A stretch of DNA of 5,829 nt from a bacterium (GCA_017995595.1 JAGOIO010000092.1:1-5829), one strand, 5' to 3'; counted from the stretch's first letter, positions 1-5,829 are shown. Numbers and translations are program-made. Notes: generated by a model from the sequence alone, not told the origin.

Positions 1-131
1 GGAGCATTTGTTTGAAAGGGCTTATATACACCTGTCGTATAACCAAGCCCATGCATTGTCGCTGAAATTCCTGCTGTTATTAATGTTTTACCGCTTTTGT
101 GTCCGGTTGAAGAAACAAATAATTTTATCAT
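1..131 (-). CDS. Partial BioD-like P-loop protein (N-terminal 43 residues only)
   Basis: The visible N-terminus begins MIKLFVSSTGHKSGKT. It is a hydrophobic beta strand running into a Walker A-type P-loop (residues 8-16, with G14-K15-T16), then a helix, then V35-Y36-K37-P38-F39-Q40-T41. The P-loop plus a following 'YKPxQT' strand is the arrangement of dethiobiotin synthetase (BioD, AAA_26 family), where the lysine of the 'KPVQTG' stretch lies in the active site. BioD makes dethiobiotin from diaminopelargonate, CO2 and ATP in biotin synthesis. Related P-loop domains occur in cobyrinate amidases and at the N-terminus of some phosphotransacetylases. The loop reads STGHKSGKT rather than the usual GTDTxVGKT, so a non-biotin member of the superfamily is possible. 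The gene runs off the left edge. The ATG at 129-131 follows the trmFO stop by 36 bp on the same strand, has no clear Shine-Dalgarno sequence and no obvious promoter, and is probably read from the trmFO transcript. Confidence 0.6.
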   Translation of the reverse strand, partial: MIKLFVSSTGHKSGKTLITAGISATMHGLGYTTGVYKPFQTNA

Positions 132-167
132 AGGTTAATTCTAATACAAAAATGCCTGTTATGAAAT

Positions 168-1514
168 TTAAAGCTTATTTTCCAAAATAAATTCGTTCAT
201 TTTTTTTATTGAAATTTCAGCTTGTAACTGGTGTTTCAATTTCTTATTTTTTCTCTCGGCTTTTGGCATTTCTATATTAGGTAAAATACCCCAATTTGAA
301 TTAATTGGTTGAAAATGCTTTTGCTCCGCATTAGTTATATAGTTTAAAAGTGAACCAATCATTGTTTCTTTAGGAAAAATTAGTGGCTTTTCACCAAGTA
401 CAAGTCTTGAAATATTTATACCGGCAATCAAACCGTCAGCAATAGATTCTGTGTAACCTTCAGTTCCTGTTATTTGACCTGCAAAAAATAAATCTTCTCG
501 TTTTATTGTTTGTAATGTCGGATTTAATAATATTGGACTGTTTATAAATGTGTTGCGATGCATAACTCCATATCTTACGATATTTGCGTTTTCAAGTCCC
601 GGAATTGAGTGTATTAATTCTTTTTGTGCCGGCCATTTTAGATTCGTTTGAAAACCAACTAAGTTATAAAGTGTTTTGGCAGAATTGTCTTGTCTTAATT
701 GTACAACGGCATAATTAATTTCATTTGTTCTTTTATCAACCAGACCTATAGGTTTCATTGGTCCAAAACGTAGTGTATCTTCACCTCTTGAGGCAATAAC
801 TTCAACCGGTAGGCATGATTCAAAGAATTTTGCATCTTTTTCAAATTCTTTTAATTCAATTCTTGGTGCATTTATTAAAATTTCATAGAATTTTTTGTAT
901 TGTTCTTTATTCATTGGACAATTTATGTAAGCCGGAGAATTTTCTTCACAAGTGGAATCTTCTTTATCGTATCGGTTTGCATAAAATGCTATATCAAAAT
1001 TTATGCTGTCTTTTTCAACTATAGGTGCTATTGCATCAAAAAAATGTAGATGTGAGGCTTTTGTAAACTTTTTTATGTCTTCAGATAAAGCTTCACTCGT
1101 TAATGGTCCGCTTGCAATAACAGTTGGCAAATTCTGAGGAATTTCTGTCAATTCTTGATTTATGATTGTAATGTTTTTATCGCTCTTTATTCTATCAGTA
1201 ACATCATTAGAAAAACCTTCTCTATCTATTGCCAAAGCTCCTCCTGCAGGAACTTTATTTTTATATGCGATATTTATAAGTTCTCCGCCTAAAATCTGCA
1301 TTTCGTGCTTTAAAAGTCCACTTGCAATAGTATCTTCAGCTCCGCCCAAACTGTTTGAGCATACAAATTCTGCAAATTTATCTGTCTTATGTACGCCTGT
1401 TTCTTTGTTTGGTCGCATTTCAAATAAATTTACTTTTATTCCTCTTTTTGATGCCTGAATGGCACATTCAGAACCTGCTAGTCCTGCTCCGATTACGTTA
1501 ATTTCTTTTTCCAT
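168..1514 (-). CDS. trmFO: Methylenetetrahydrofolate-tRNA-(uracil-54-C5)-methyltransferase TrmFO
   Basis: This cytoplasmic FAD enzyme makes m5U54 in the T-loop of tRNA, using methylene-THF as carbon donor and NAD(P)H and FADH2 as reductant. The 448 residues match the usual family length of about 435-470. The dinucleotide-binding motif GAGLAGSE is at residues 9-16, followed by FEMRP (31-35) and the family signature around FAEFVCSNSLGG (47-58), which contains C52. The second conserved cysteine is C234 in SCLPVEV. Bacillus TrmFO uses an equivalent pair, C53 and C226. The C-terminal FAD-binding stretch FFAGQITGTEGYTES and the late motif FQPINSNWGILP are also present. About seven extra residues seem to sit around 184-193, before the YINCPM motif, judged from memory of the family. 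The start is fixed by the N-terminal FAD motif, which begins at residue 9. The gene has its own promoter immediately upstream and probably leads an operon with the BioD-like gene. It appears intact. Confidence 0.97.
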   Translation of the reverse strand: MEKEINVIGAGLAGSECAIQASKRGIKVNLFEMRPNKETGVHKTDKFAEFVCSNSLGGAEDTIASGLLKHEMQILGGELINIAYKNKVPAGGALAIDREGFSNDVTDRIKSDKNITIINQELTEIPQNLPTVIASGPLTSEALSEDIKKFTKASHLHFFDAIAPIVEKDSINFDIAFYANRYDKEDSTCEENSPAYINCPMNKEQYKKFYEILINAPRIELKEFEKDAKFFESCLPVEVIASRGEDTLRFGPMKPIGLVDKRTNEINYAVVQLRQDNSAKTLYNLVGFQTNLKWPAQKELIHSIPGLENANIVRYGVMHRNTFINSPILLNPTLQTIKREDLFFAGQITGTEGYTESIADGLIAGINISRLVLGEKPLIFPKETMIGSLLNYITNAEQKHFQPINSNWGILPNIEMPKAERKNKKLKHQLQAEISIKKMNEFILENKL

Positions 1515-1520
1515 TTTCTA

Positions 1521-1549
1521 AGTGTAATGGAAAATCTATTCTTCGTCAA
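1521..1549 (-). promoter_or_regulatory. Sigma-70/SigA-type promoter of trmFO
   Basis: On the minus strand, TTGACG (1544-1549) and TACACT (1521-1526) are separated by exactly 17 bp. This is close to the TTGACA/TATAAT consensus. A transcription start about 7 nt after the -10 box would fall at about 1514, the A of the trmFO ATG, which implies a leaderless mRNA. No Shine-Dalgarno-like sequence lies between the -10 box and the ATG. Confidence 0.7.
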
Positions 1550-1568
1550 TAACTTTGATTATAAAAGC

Positions 1569-1610
1569 ATAAAAGAAGCCAAATTGATTTATCAATTTGG
1601 CTTCTTTTAT
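1569..1610 (-). terminator. Rho-independent terminator after the 338-residue gene, probably bidirectional
   Basis: The arms 1569-1588 and 1591-1610 are perfect inverted repeats of 20 bp, which in practice gives a long stem with a loop of about 4 nt. The stem contains a GGCTTC/GAAGCC core and ends in an A4/T4 tract on each side, so it can work in either direction. On the minus strand it lies 13 bp after the stop of the 338-residue gene and upstream of the trmFO promoter, so it insulates trmFO from that gene. Confidence 0.85.
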
Positions 1611-1623
1611 TAAATCATGTTGT

Positions 1624-2640
1624 TTATGCAAATTTCATAGTATCTTTTTCATCTTGTTTCTTTGCACCATCTTCATAAGGTCCTAGAGGCTTTTCTGAAG
1701 ATTTACTTGATGCACTTTTATCTTCTTTCTTTGTTTCTTCTGACTTTTCTTCTTTTTTTGCTTCTGTTTTAGCTTCGGTATTCAAATCTCTTAAATCTAA
1801 TTCTTTCTTTGCATCAGCGATTGTCTTTTGTAATGATGAATTTGCTTTTGTTATTTCTGCTGCTGTCTTTGTTTGAGCTTTGATATTTTCTTTTTCTTGA
1901 GTAATTGTTTTTTGATATTCTGTAATTTTTGTTTTGTTTTGTTTGATTTTATCTTCTGCTTTTACTTTATTTTTCTTTGCTGTTTCAAGACCTGTTTTTG
2001 CTGCTGTTTTGTCAGCTTCTGAAGCTTTTGGATTGTCGATAATTGCTTGTTGTTTATTCATTTCATCTTCATATCCGCTAACTTGAGTTTTTAAATCTTC
2101 ATTTTCTTGTTTTGTATCTGATATATGTTTTTCTGTAGATTCAATAGCTGTTTTTGAATTCTTTATTGAATCATTACATTCTGCAACTTTACTTTCATTT
2201 TCTTCTTTTTCTGCAACTGCATTGTCATAAGCTTCTTTTACAGGAGCCCAATCACCAGTTTTGTCAGCTTTTTTCATTTCAGCTTTTAATTGGCTTCTGT
2301 CTGCTGTTGCTTCTGATACGTCAGCATTTCCAGTTGCATTTCCAGACATTGATGCATTTTCGCTGTTAAGCTTATGGCGACCTTTGAATAATCCTACTAT
2401 GCCTAATGCTAAAGAACCAAGAGCTATTCCTCCTGATATTCCCATTGCGATATTGGCATATTTTTCGGCTTTTTCAGCAGTATCACTTACGCTATTGTAA
2501 TAATTGCTGTTGCCTCCATTGTTACAAAAGATAGAATTGTTGTAAACTTGACCCATTCTTGCCATATCAACTCTACTAAGGTTTTCTCCTTTATATGGAG
2601 AACATGTTCTTGTAAAAATTGTAGTACGTTGCATTGTCAT
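1624..2640 (-). CDS. Unrecognised membrane-anchored coiled-coil protein (338 aa)
   Basis: I do not recognise this protein. It has no cleavable signal peptide. Residues 1-60 are polar and Asn/Ser-rich, with cysteines at 13 and 39. Residues 61-85 form one glycine-rich hydrophobic segment, with G67, G71 and G75 spaced as overlapping GxxxG motifs, followed by the basic cluster K86/R88/H89/K90. Residues 91-115 are a Ser/Asn/Ala linker. Residues 116-283 are very rich in Lys, Glu, Gln and Ala, with heptad-like spacing. They are broken near N203-P204, which would suit two long helices folding back as a hairpin. Residues 288-338 are a Lys/Glu/Ser low-complexity tail. This layout suggests a scaffold, tether or surface-structure component, but membrane topology cannot be settled from charge alone. 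The start at 2640 is supported by GAGAGAGAG (2648-2656), 7 nt upstream. A second ATG two codons in is spaced less well. The gene is monocistronic, ends at a strong terminator, and is divergent from the 168-residue gene. Confidence 0.85.
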   Translation of the reverse strand: MTMQRTTIFTRTCSPYKGENLSRVDMARMGQVYNNSIFCNNGGNSNYYNSVSDTAEKAEKYANIAMGISGGIALGSLALGIVGLFKGRHKLNSENASMSGNATGNADVSEATADRSQLKAEMKKADKTGDWAPVKEAYDNAVAEKEENESKVAECNDSIKNSKTAIESTEKHISDTKQENEDLKTQVSGYEDEMNKQQAIIDNPKASEADKTAAKTGLETAKKNKVKAEDKIKQNKTKITEYQKTITQEKENIKAQTKTAAEITKANSSLQKTIADAKKELDLRDLNTEAKTEAKKEEKSEETKKEDKSASSKSSEKPLGPYEDGAKKQDEKDTMKFA

Positions 2641-2647
2641 TTTGTTA

Positions 2648-2656
2648 CTCTCTCTC
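2648..2656 (-). promoter_or_regulatory. Purine-rich ribosome binding site of the 338-residue gene
   Basis: On the minus strand this reads GAGAGAGAG, a repetitive GA tract offering partial anti-SD pairing. It ends 7 nt before the ATG at 2640, so it favours that start over the ATG six bases further in. It is not a canonical AGGAGG. Confidence 0.55.
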
Positions 2657-2690
2657 TTTTTAATAACTCTGATATATATATAAAGTAAAA

Positions 2691-2700
2691 AGTATATACT
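2691..2700. repeat. Palindrome AGTATATACT, copy 1
   Basis: A perfect 10-bp palindrome within a 12-mer that recurs at 2784-2795. It lies 51-60 bp upstream of the minus-strand 338-residue gene. It may be an operator half of a two-site system or a -10 region (TATACT at 2691-2696 on the minus strand). Confidence 0.6.
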
Positions 2701-2785
2701 AAATTGCAGAGATTGAAGCTAAATTTTACAAAATCGCCGAAAGTACTGAAAAATAAGGATTTTTTTGTAAACTTTTGTAACGCAA

Positions 2786-2795
2786 AGTATATACT
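2786..2795. repeat. Palindrome AGTATATACT, copy 2
   Basis: The second exact copy, centred 95 bp from copy 1 (about nine helical turns) and 102-111 bp upstream of the plus-strand 168-residue gene. TATACT at 2790-2795 could be its -10 box, with TTGTAA at 2765-2770 as a weak -35 at a long 19-bp spacing. Confidence 0.6.
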
Positions 2796-2881
2796 GTGTA
2801 TTTTTATTACAAAAAAGTAGGCAATTTTGAGAAAAAACTAAAGTTTAAAAAAAACATGTCGATATATATATTGTACAATTT

Positions 2882-2886
2882 GAGGG
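2882..2886 (+). promoter_or_regulatory. Shine-Dalgarno sequence of the 168-residue gene
   Basis: GAGGG lies 10 nt before the ATG at 2897. It is the only purine-rich anti-SD match nearby, so it supports this start. Confidence 0.6.
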
Positions 2887-2896
2887 ATTGTAATAT

Positions 2897-3403
2897 ATGG
2901 TAAGTGCAATAAACGGAGTATATCAATATTCAAATATATACCAAGATTTATATTTTGGTACATCAATTTCTGCATCACAGTTAGATGATTTGATGCGTAA
3001 GTTTGGAATAGTACAAACCGGTAATGAAAAAGATGATTTGTCAGCTTTATATGAAGCGATGTATTCTTATTATGAAAGTGAGTTAACATCAAAACAGGTT
3101 TCAAACGCACAGCAGAAGCAACAGGAAATGAGTAATGTTCAATGGGCTTCTGTTATGAAAGAAGTCGGATTGACTGCAACAGGAGATATAACAACTGACT
3201 ATGAGGCTTTTTTGGCACAAATTAAAGCTTTAGAAGATGCGGCAACAAGTCAAGAAGATAAAGCTGAAATTCAAGCTTTTGCAAGTCAAGCTCAAAGTTA
3301 TTTTGTTGGTCAAACTTCAGTTAACACATCACTTCAAGGCGGTGGAGTTTCAATAAATAGTGTTGTTTCAAGTGTTGATAACGCATTTACATCTTTATAT
3401 TAA
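2897..3403 (+). CDS. Unrecognised small soluble protein with an internal repeat (168 aa)
   Basis: I do not recognise this protein. It has no signal peptide and no membrane segment. It looks mostly helical and is rich in Gln, Ser, Ala and Tyr. Residues 25-55 and 79-109 align without gaps at an offset of 54. Shared positions include S25/S79, Q28/Q82, M33/M87, G37/G91, T41/T95, G42/G96, D47/D101 and A50/A104, giving a unit of roughly Q..xxxM+xxG(I/L)xxTGxxxxDxxA. The second copy also has a tryptophan (W83). A Gln/Ser-rich linker (64-78) joins the two copies, a charged helix follows (113-135), and the tail (138-168) is Gly/Ser/Val-rich and ends in Tyr. The N-terminus (MVSAINGVYQYSNIYQ) is Tyr/Asn-rich. 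GAGGG at a workable distance supports the start. The gene is divergent from the 338-residue gene, with which it may share control, and convergent with recJ, stop codons 3 bp apart. Its function is unknown. Confidence 0.85.
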   Translation: MVSAINGVYQYSNIYQDLYFGTSISASQLDDLMRKFGIVQTGNEKDDLSALYEAMYSYYESELTSKQVSNAQQKQQEMSNVQWASVMKEVGLTATGDITTDYEAFLAQIKALEDAATSQEDKAEIQAFASQAQSYFVGQTSVNTSLQGGGVSINSVVSSVDNAFTSLY

Positions 3404-3406
3404 TAG

Positions 3407-5758
3407 TTAGAGTGTGAAATTTTCCTTGAGTGTAGAAATTTTGAACTTTTCAATATCTTTTATGGTATTGGAAAAGTTCTCATATATTGATGTTTGATTT
3501 GTTGGTATTATATCTGAGTTGTTTGTAAGGCTTATTGTAAACTTGTCTTCGTCTTGGTCTTCTATTGTTATAATTCCGCTTTCTTCAAAAACCTCTATTG
3601 CAGTAGATATTAGTTCTTGTGTTACACCAAGAAAAACAGCACTTCGTTCAAGTTCAAAAACTCCGTTTTTGTTATTACAAACGAATTTTATCATTCCTGA
3701 TAAAGTTTTTAATGTTTCATTTTCATTTATTTTCTTTATTTCACAATTCATAAGGTGAACATGCTTAGGCTTTGCCGTTTCGATTATTTCATCAAGAATT
3801 TCTTTGCTAGGCGGGTATTCAAAGAACATTACAGCATCGCAATCTTTGATACTGTCTCTGTTTCCGATTCTTTTTGTAAGTGCAGAATATTGATTTAAAA
3901 ATTTAATTGTATCTTTTGTTTCTGCAAAAATTCTTATATCTAGTTCTGAATTTGCTACATAGTCGTTGACACTTTTTAAAATACCTGTTTTTTTTCTGTG
4001 GTCAAAAACTTTTATTTCATTTTGTGGTGCAACAGTTTCTTCTGTTTCGACTAAGTTTTCCGCATGGATATCTTGTAAAATTAATTGAACAGAAGTTTGG
4101 TCATTGTATGTATTTTCCTGAGGGCAGAATGCGATATCAAGAGCATCACCTGCTGATAGTGAAATATCGCCTTTTGACCACCAAATAGCATTAAAAGTAT
4201 TATTGTTAGAATTATCTTGAACAACTAGTTTTAGGTGGTTTTTATTTGAACCCATTAGCTTTTTTTCTACTAATGTAAGATTTTTCATTGAAAATATTGG
4301 TAGTGGGTTTGAAGCTCCAAACGGTTGGAGCTTATTAATAGTGCTGATTAAATCAAGATTAATATCATTTGAGTTTAATTCAAGGTCAATGTTTAGAAAT
4401 GGTACTAGATTTTGAGAATTTGACATTTCTTTGATTGTTTCATTTAGAGCTTTTTTTACTTCTTCAAAAGTGATTTTTTCACTTGAGAAAGCCAATCCTG
4501 CTGCCATTTCATGTCCACCAAAACCGTCTAGTAGCTCGGAATTTGCTGATATTGCATTATACAAATGAATACCTTTTATACTTCTTGCGGAACATCTTAC
4601 TTGTTTCGTTTCTTCACTATATGTCATTAGGAAGGTCGGTTTATAATATTTCTCAACGAGTTTTGAGGCAACTATTCCGACAATTCCAACATGCCATTTA
4701 GGGTTAAAAAGGATAATTGAACTATCATTGTTACCCTCTTTTTTTAGCATTTCTTCCGCTTCAATAAAAGTTTGTTCACATAGCTCTTGTCTGACTTTAT
4801 TAAAATTATTAAGTGATATTATTGCCATCTCTATTTCTTGATTATTATCCGAAGTTAAAACTTTTAGTGCTGTATCAACGGAATCCAATCTCCCTGAAGC
4901 ATTTATTCTTGGAGCAACTCCAAATGCAATATTTTCGGCAGTTATACCTTGTTCAACTTTATAGCCTGCACTTTCAAGTAATCTTTTTAAACCGTAATGT
5001 TTTCCTGCAGAAATTAAATTTAGTCCTTTTGTTACAAAATAACGGTTTTCTCCTATAAGAGGAACAATATCAGAAATTGTGCCAACAGCTACATACGGTA
5101 GGATTTGAGGTATAAAATCGGTTTTATCATAATGAATTAACAACGCATGTGCCAATTTAAAAGCGACTCCAACACCTGCAAGTGCGGTTAAATGCTCAAT
5201 TTCTTTTGCTGAAAGTTCTTCTGATAGTGCATTTTGGGCTTTAGGGTTGATTATGGCTAAAGCCTTTGGCAAATCTTTTGGTGCTTCGTGGTGGTCTGTA
5301 ATTATTACATCAATTTTGAAACTGTTTAAAAAGTTAACTTGCTCAATATCGCTAACCCCGCAGTCAACAGTAATAATAACTTTTGGACGTTTTGTTGTCA
5401 TTAATTTTACTAAAGTTTTTGTGCAAAGTCCATGACCTTCTTGTTCTCTATCAGGAATATATGTTTCAACATTTGCACCTAATTCTTTGAAAGTTCTGTA
5501 CATTAGTGATGTTGAGGTAACTCCATCGGCATCAAAATCACCATAGACTAAAATACATTCGTTATTATCAATAGCTTTTGATATTCTTTCAACTGCGGTT
5601 TGCATTTCTGTAAAAGCATTTGGAGATGTCGTTTTAATTTCAAGTGGATTTATAAATTCTTGTATTTCTTTTTTGTCTGTTATTCCTCTCGAAATTAACA
5701 ATTTTTCAACTAAATTTTTTCCGCTATTTTCTTTTGATAAGTGCCATTCTTTTTGCAT
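3407..5758 (-). CDS. recJ: Single-stranded-DNA-specific 5'-3' exonuclease RecJ
   Basis: RecJ degrades single-stranded DNA 5' to 3' using divalent metal (Mn2+) in recombination, mismatch repair and base-excision repair. The DHH domain holds the metal ligands: GDFDADG (D74, D76, D78), VDCG (D132), TDHH (D155, H156, H157) and GTISDIVPL (D230). The APRINASGR motif lies at 282-290. The DHHA1 domain includes WHVGIVGIVASKL (355-367), CSARS (389-393) and GFGGH (412-416). The RecJ OB-fold follows, at about 455-565, with LQPFGASNPLPIF at 477-489. Residues 566-783 form a C-terminal extension. The total of 783 residues is longer than E. coli RecJ (577) and close to the long Bacillus-type form. All the catalytic residues I can place are present. 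AAAGGA (5766-5771) sits 7 nt before the ATG and supports the start. A terminator lies just upstream, so recJ either has its own promoter, which I cannot identify with confidence, or is read through from the upstream gene. Confidence 0.97.
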   Translation of the reverse strand: MQKEWHLSKENSGKNLVEKLLISRGITDKKEIQEFINPLEIKTTSPNAFTEMQTAVERISKAIDNNECILVYGDFDADGVTSTSLMYRTFKELGANVETYIPDREQEGHGLCTKTLVKLMTTKRPKVIITVDCGVSDIEQVNFLNSFKIDVIITDHHEAPKDLPKALAIINPKAQNALSEELSAKEIEHLTALAGVGVAFKLAHALLIHYDKTDFIPQILPYVAVGTISDIVPLIGENRYFVTKGLNLISAGKHYGLKRLLESAGYKVEQGITAENIAFGVAPRINASGRLDSVDTALKVLTSDNNQEIEMAIISLNNFNKVRQELCEQTFIEAEEMLKKEGNNDSSIILFNPKWHVGIVGIVASKLVEKYYKPTFLMTYSEETKQVRCSARSIKGIHLYNAISANSELLDGFGGHEMAAGLAFSSEKITFEEVKKALNETIKEMSNSQNLVPFLNIDLELNSNDINLDLISTINKLQPFGASNPLPIFSMKNLTLVEKKLMGSNKNHLKLVVQDNSNNNTFNAIWWSKGDISLSAGDALDIAFCPQENTYNDQTSVQLILQDIHAENLVETEETVAPQNEIKVFDHRKKTGILKSVNDYVANSELDIRIFAETKDTIKFLNQYSALTKRIGNRDSIKDCDAVMFFEYPPSKEILDEIIETAKPKHVHLMNCEIKKINENETLKTLSGMIKFVCNNKNGVFELERSAVFLGVTQELISTAIEVFEESGIITIEDQDEDKFTISLTNNSDIIPTNQTSIYENFSNTIKDIEKFKISTLKENFTL
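3443..3479 (+). terminator. Possible hairpin terminator for the 168-residue gene, inside the recJ 3' end
   Basis: GAACTTTTCAATA (3443-3455) can pair with TATTGGAAAAGTTC (3466-3479), giving 13 bp with one bulged G and a 10-nt loop. It begins 40 bp after the plus-strand stop. No strong T tract follows on the plus strand, so it is a weak terminator candidate. It may instead be an mRNA 3'-end stabiliser or chance. Confidence 0.35.
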
Positions 5759-5765
5759 TATAGAA

Positions 5766-5771
5766 TCCTTT
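5766..5771 (-). promoter_or_regulatory. Shine-Dalgarno sequence of recJ
   Basis: On the minus strand this is AAAGGA, 7 nt upstream of the ATG at 5758. It is the most canonical ribosome binding site in the window. Confidence 0.75.
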
Positions 5772-5783
5772 TTATATAAAAGA

Positions 5784-5811
5784 GAAACCGCAATTTTAAA
5801 TTTGCGGTTTC
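5784..5811 (-). terminator. Rho-independent terminator of the gene upstream of recJ
   Basis: GAAACCGCAA (5784-5793) and TTGCGGTTTC (5802-5811) form a perfect 10-bp stem with an 8-nt loop. On the minus strand it is followed by TCTCTTTTAT, so it would end a minus-strand transcript entering from beyond 5829. On the plus strand a short T run (5816-5820) follows after CAAAAG, so it could act in both directions. Confidence 0.7.
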
Positions 5812-5829
5812 AAAAGTTTTTAGTGATTG

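Larger units (their letters stand above)
2641..2896. promoter_or_regulatory. Divergent intergenic control region (256 bp)
   Basis: This very AT-rich stretch separates two divergent genes, so it must hold promoters for both. Two identical 12-mers, AAAGTATATACT, lie at 2689-2700 and 2784-2795, each containing the perfect palindrome AGTATATACT. A shortened version, AAAGTACT, lies between them at 2740-2747. An imperfect inverted repeat (TTTACAAAATC at 2725-2735, GATTTTTTGTAAA at 2758-2770) flanks the central copy. GATATATATAT occurs at 2671-2681 and 2861-2871, about 30 bp from each start codon. The palindromes also contain TATACT, a good -10 hexamer on either strand, but no convincing -35 box sits 17 bp from either. 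I see no open reading frame that I would call a gene here. Confidence 0.6.

Noticed and set aside
1162..1458. 98-codon open frame on the plus strand inside trmFO
   Set aside because: It is antisense to a clearly conserved enzyme and its product resembles nothing I know, so it is best treated as a shadow.
1571..1608. Long perfect palindrome, considered as a mobile-element end or attachment site
   Set aside because: There is no transposase, target duplication or second copy. Its place just after a stop codon with A/T-tract flanks fits a terminator.
2154..2500. Two plus-strand open frames antisense to the coiled-coil gene
   Set aside because: Leu/Phe/His-rich products are expected opposite Lys/Glu/Gln-rich coding sequence. 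There is no independent promoter or ribosome site.
2726..2814. Four copies of TTTTGTAA or its complement (2726-2733, 2763-2770, 2773-2780, 2807-2814), considered as origin-type boxes
   Set aside because: They do not match the DnaA box TTATCCACA and 8-mers of this composition are expected in AT-rich DNA. Two of them are already part of the inverted repeat reported above.
2838..3110. 90-codon open frame on the minus strand
   Set aside because: It lies opposite the 168-residue gene, has a His/Leu/Tyr/Phe-rich composition typical of antisense translation of AT-rich DNA, and no supporting start context.
4483..5435. Several plus-strand open frames of 60-80 codons within recJ
   Set aside because: All are antisense to conserved RecJ motifs, with no start signals of their own.
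5757..5762. Perfect TATAAT on the minus strand, overlapping the recJ start codon
   Set aside because: It would place the transcription start inside the recJ coding sequence, no -35 box sits 17 bp upstream, and the Shine-Dalgarno sequence would not be transcribed.

Overview
The window is AT-rich, gene-dense bacterial DNA with two recognisable housekeeping genes, trmFO and recJ. They flank two divergently transcribed genes I do not recognise. The low G+C, the folate-type TrmFO, the long RecJ with a C-terminal extension and the mix of Shine-Dalgarno and apparently leaderless starts fit a low-GC Gram-positive or a non-photosynthetic cyanobacterial relative (Vampirovibrionia/Gastranaerophilales, 'Melainabacteria'). 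The second is my preference, but it rests on general resemblance only and nothing here proves it.

Layout from left to right. At 1-131 (minus) is the N-terminus of a P-loop protein resembling dethiobiotin synthetase (BioD), cut by the window edge. At 168-1514 (minus) is trmFO, 36 bp upstream of the BioD-like gene and probably co-transcribed with it. A good sigma-70 type promoter sits so close to the trmFO ATG that the mRNA is probably leaderless. At 1569-1610 a near-perfect hairpin terminator separates trmFO from the next gene. At 1624-2640 (minus) is an unrecognised 338-residue protein with one glycine-rich membrane segment and a long charged coiled coil. At 2641-2896 is a 256-bp divergent intergenic region with unusual nested symmetry. 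At 2897-3403 (plus) is an unrecognised 168-residue protein built around an internal duplication. At 3407-5758 (minus) is recJ, whose stop codon lies 3 bp from the stop of the convergent 168-residue gene. At 5784-5811 a hairpin terminator closes an upstream minus-strand gene that lies outside the window.

TrmFO (tRNA m5U54 methylation) and RecJ (single-strand DNA exonuclease in repair and recombination) are core functions with no direct link to each other. The part that may be new is the central pair: a predicted membrane-anchored coiled-coil protein and a small soluble helical-repeat protein. They face away from each other across a shared control region with repeated palindromes, so they may be co-regulated, but their function is unknown. 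No RNA gene, mobile element or CRISPR array is visible, and no gene-free stretch exceeds 300 bp.
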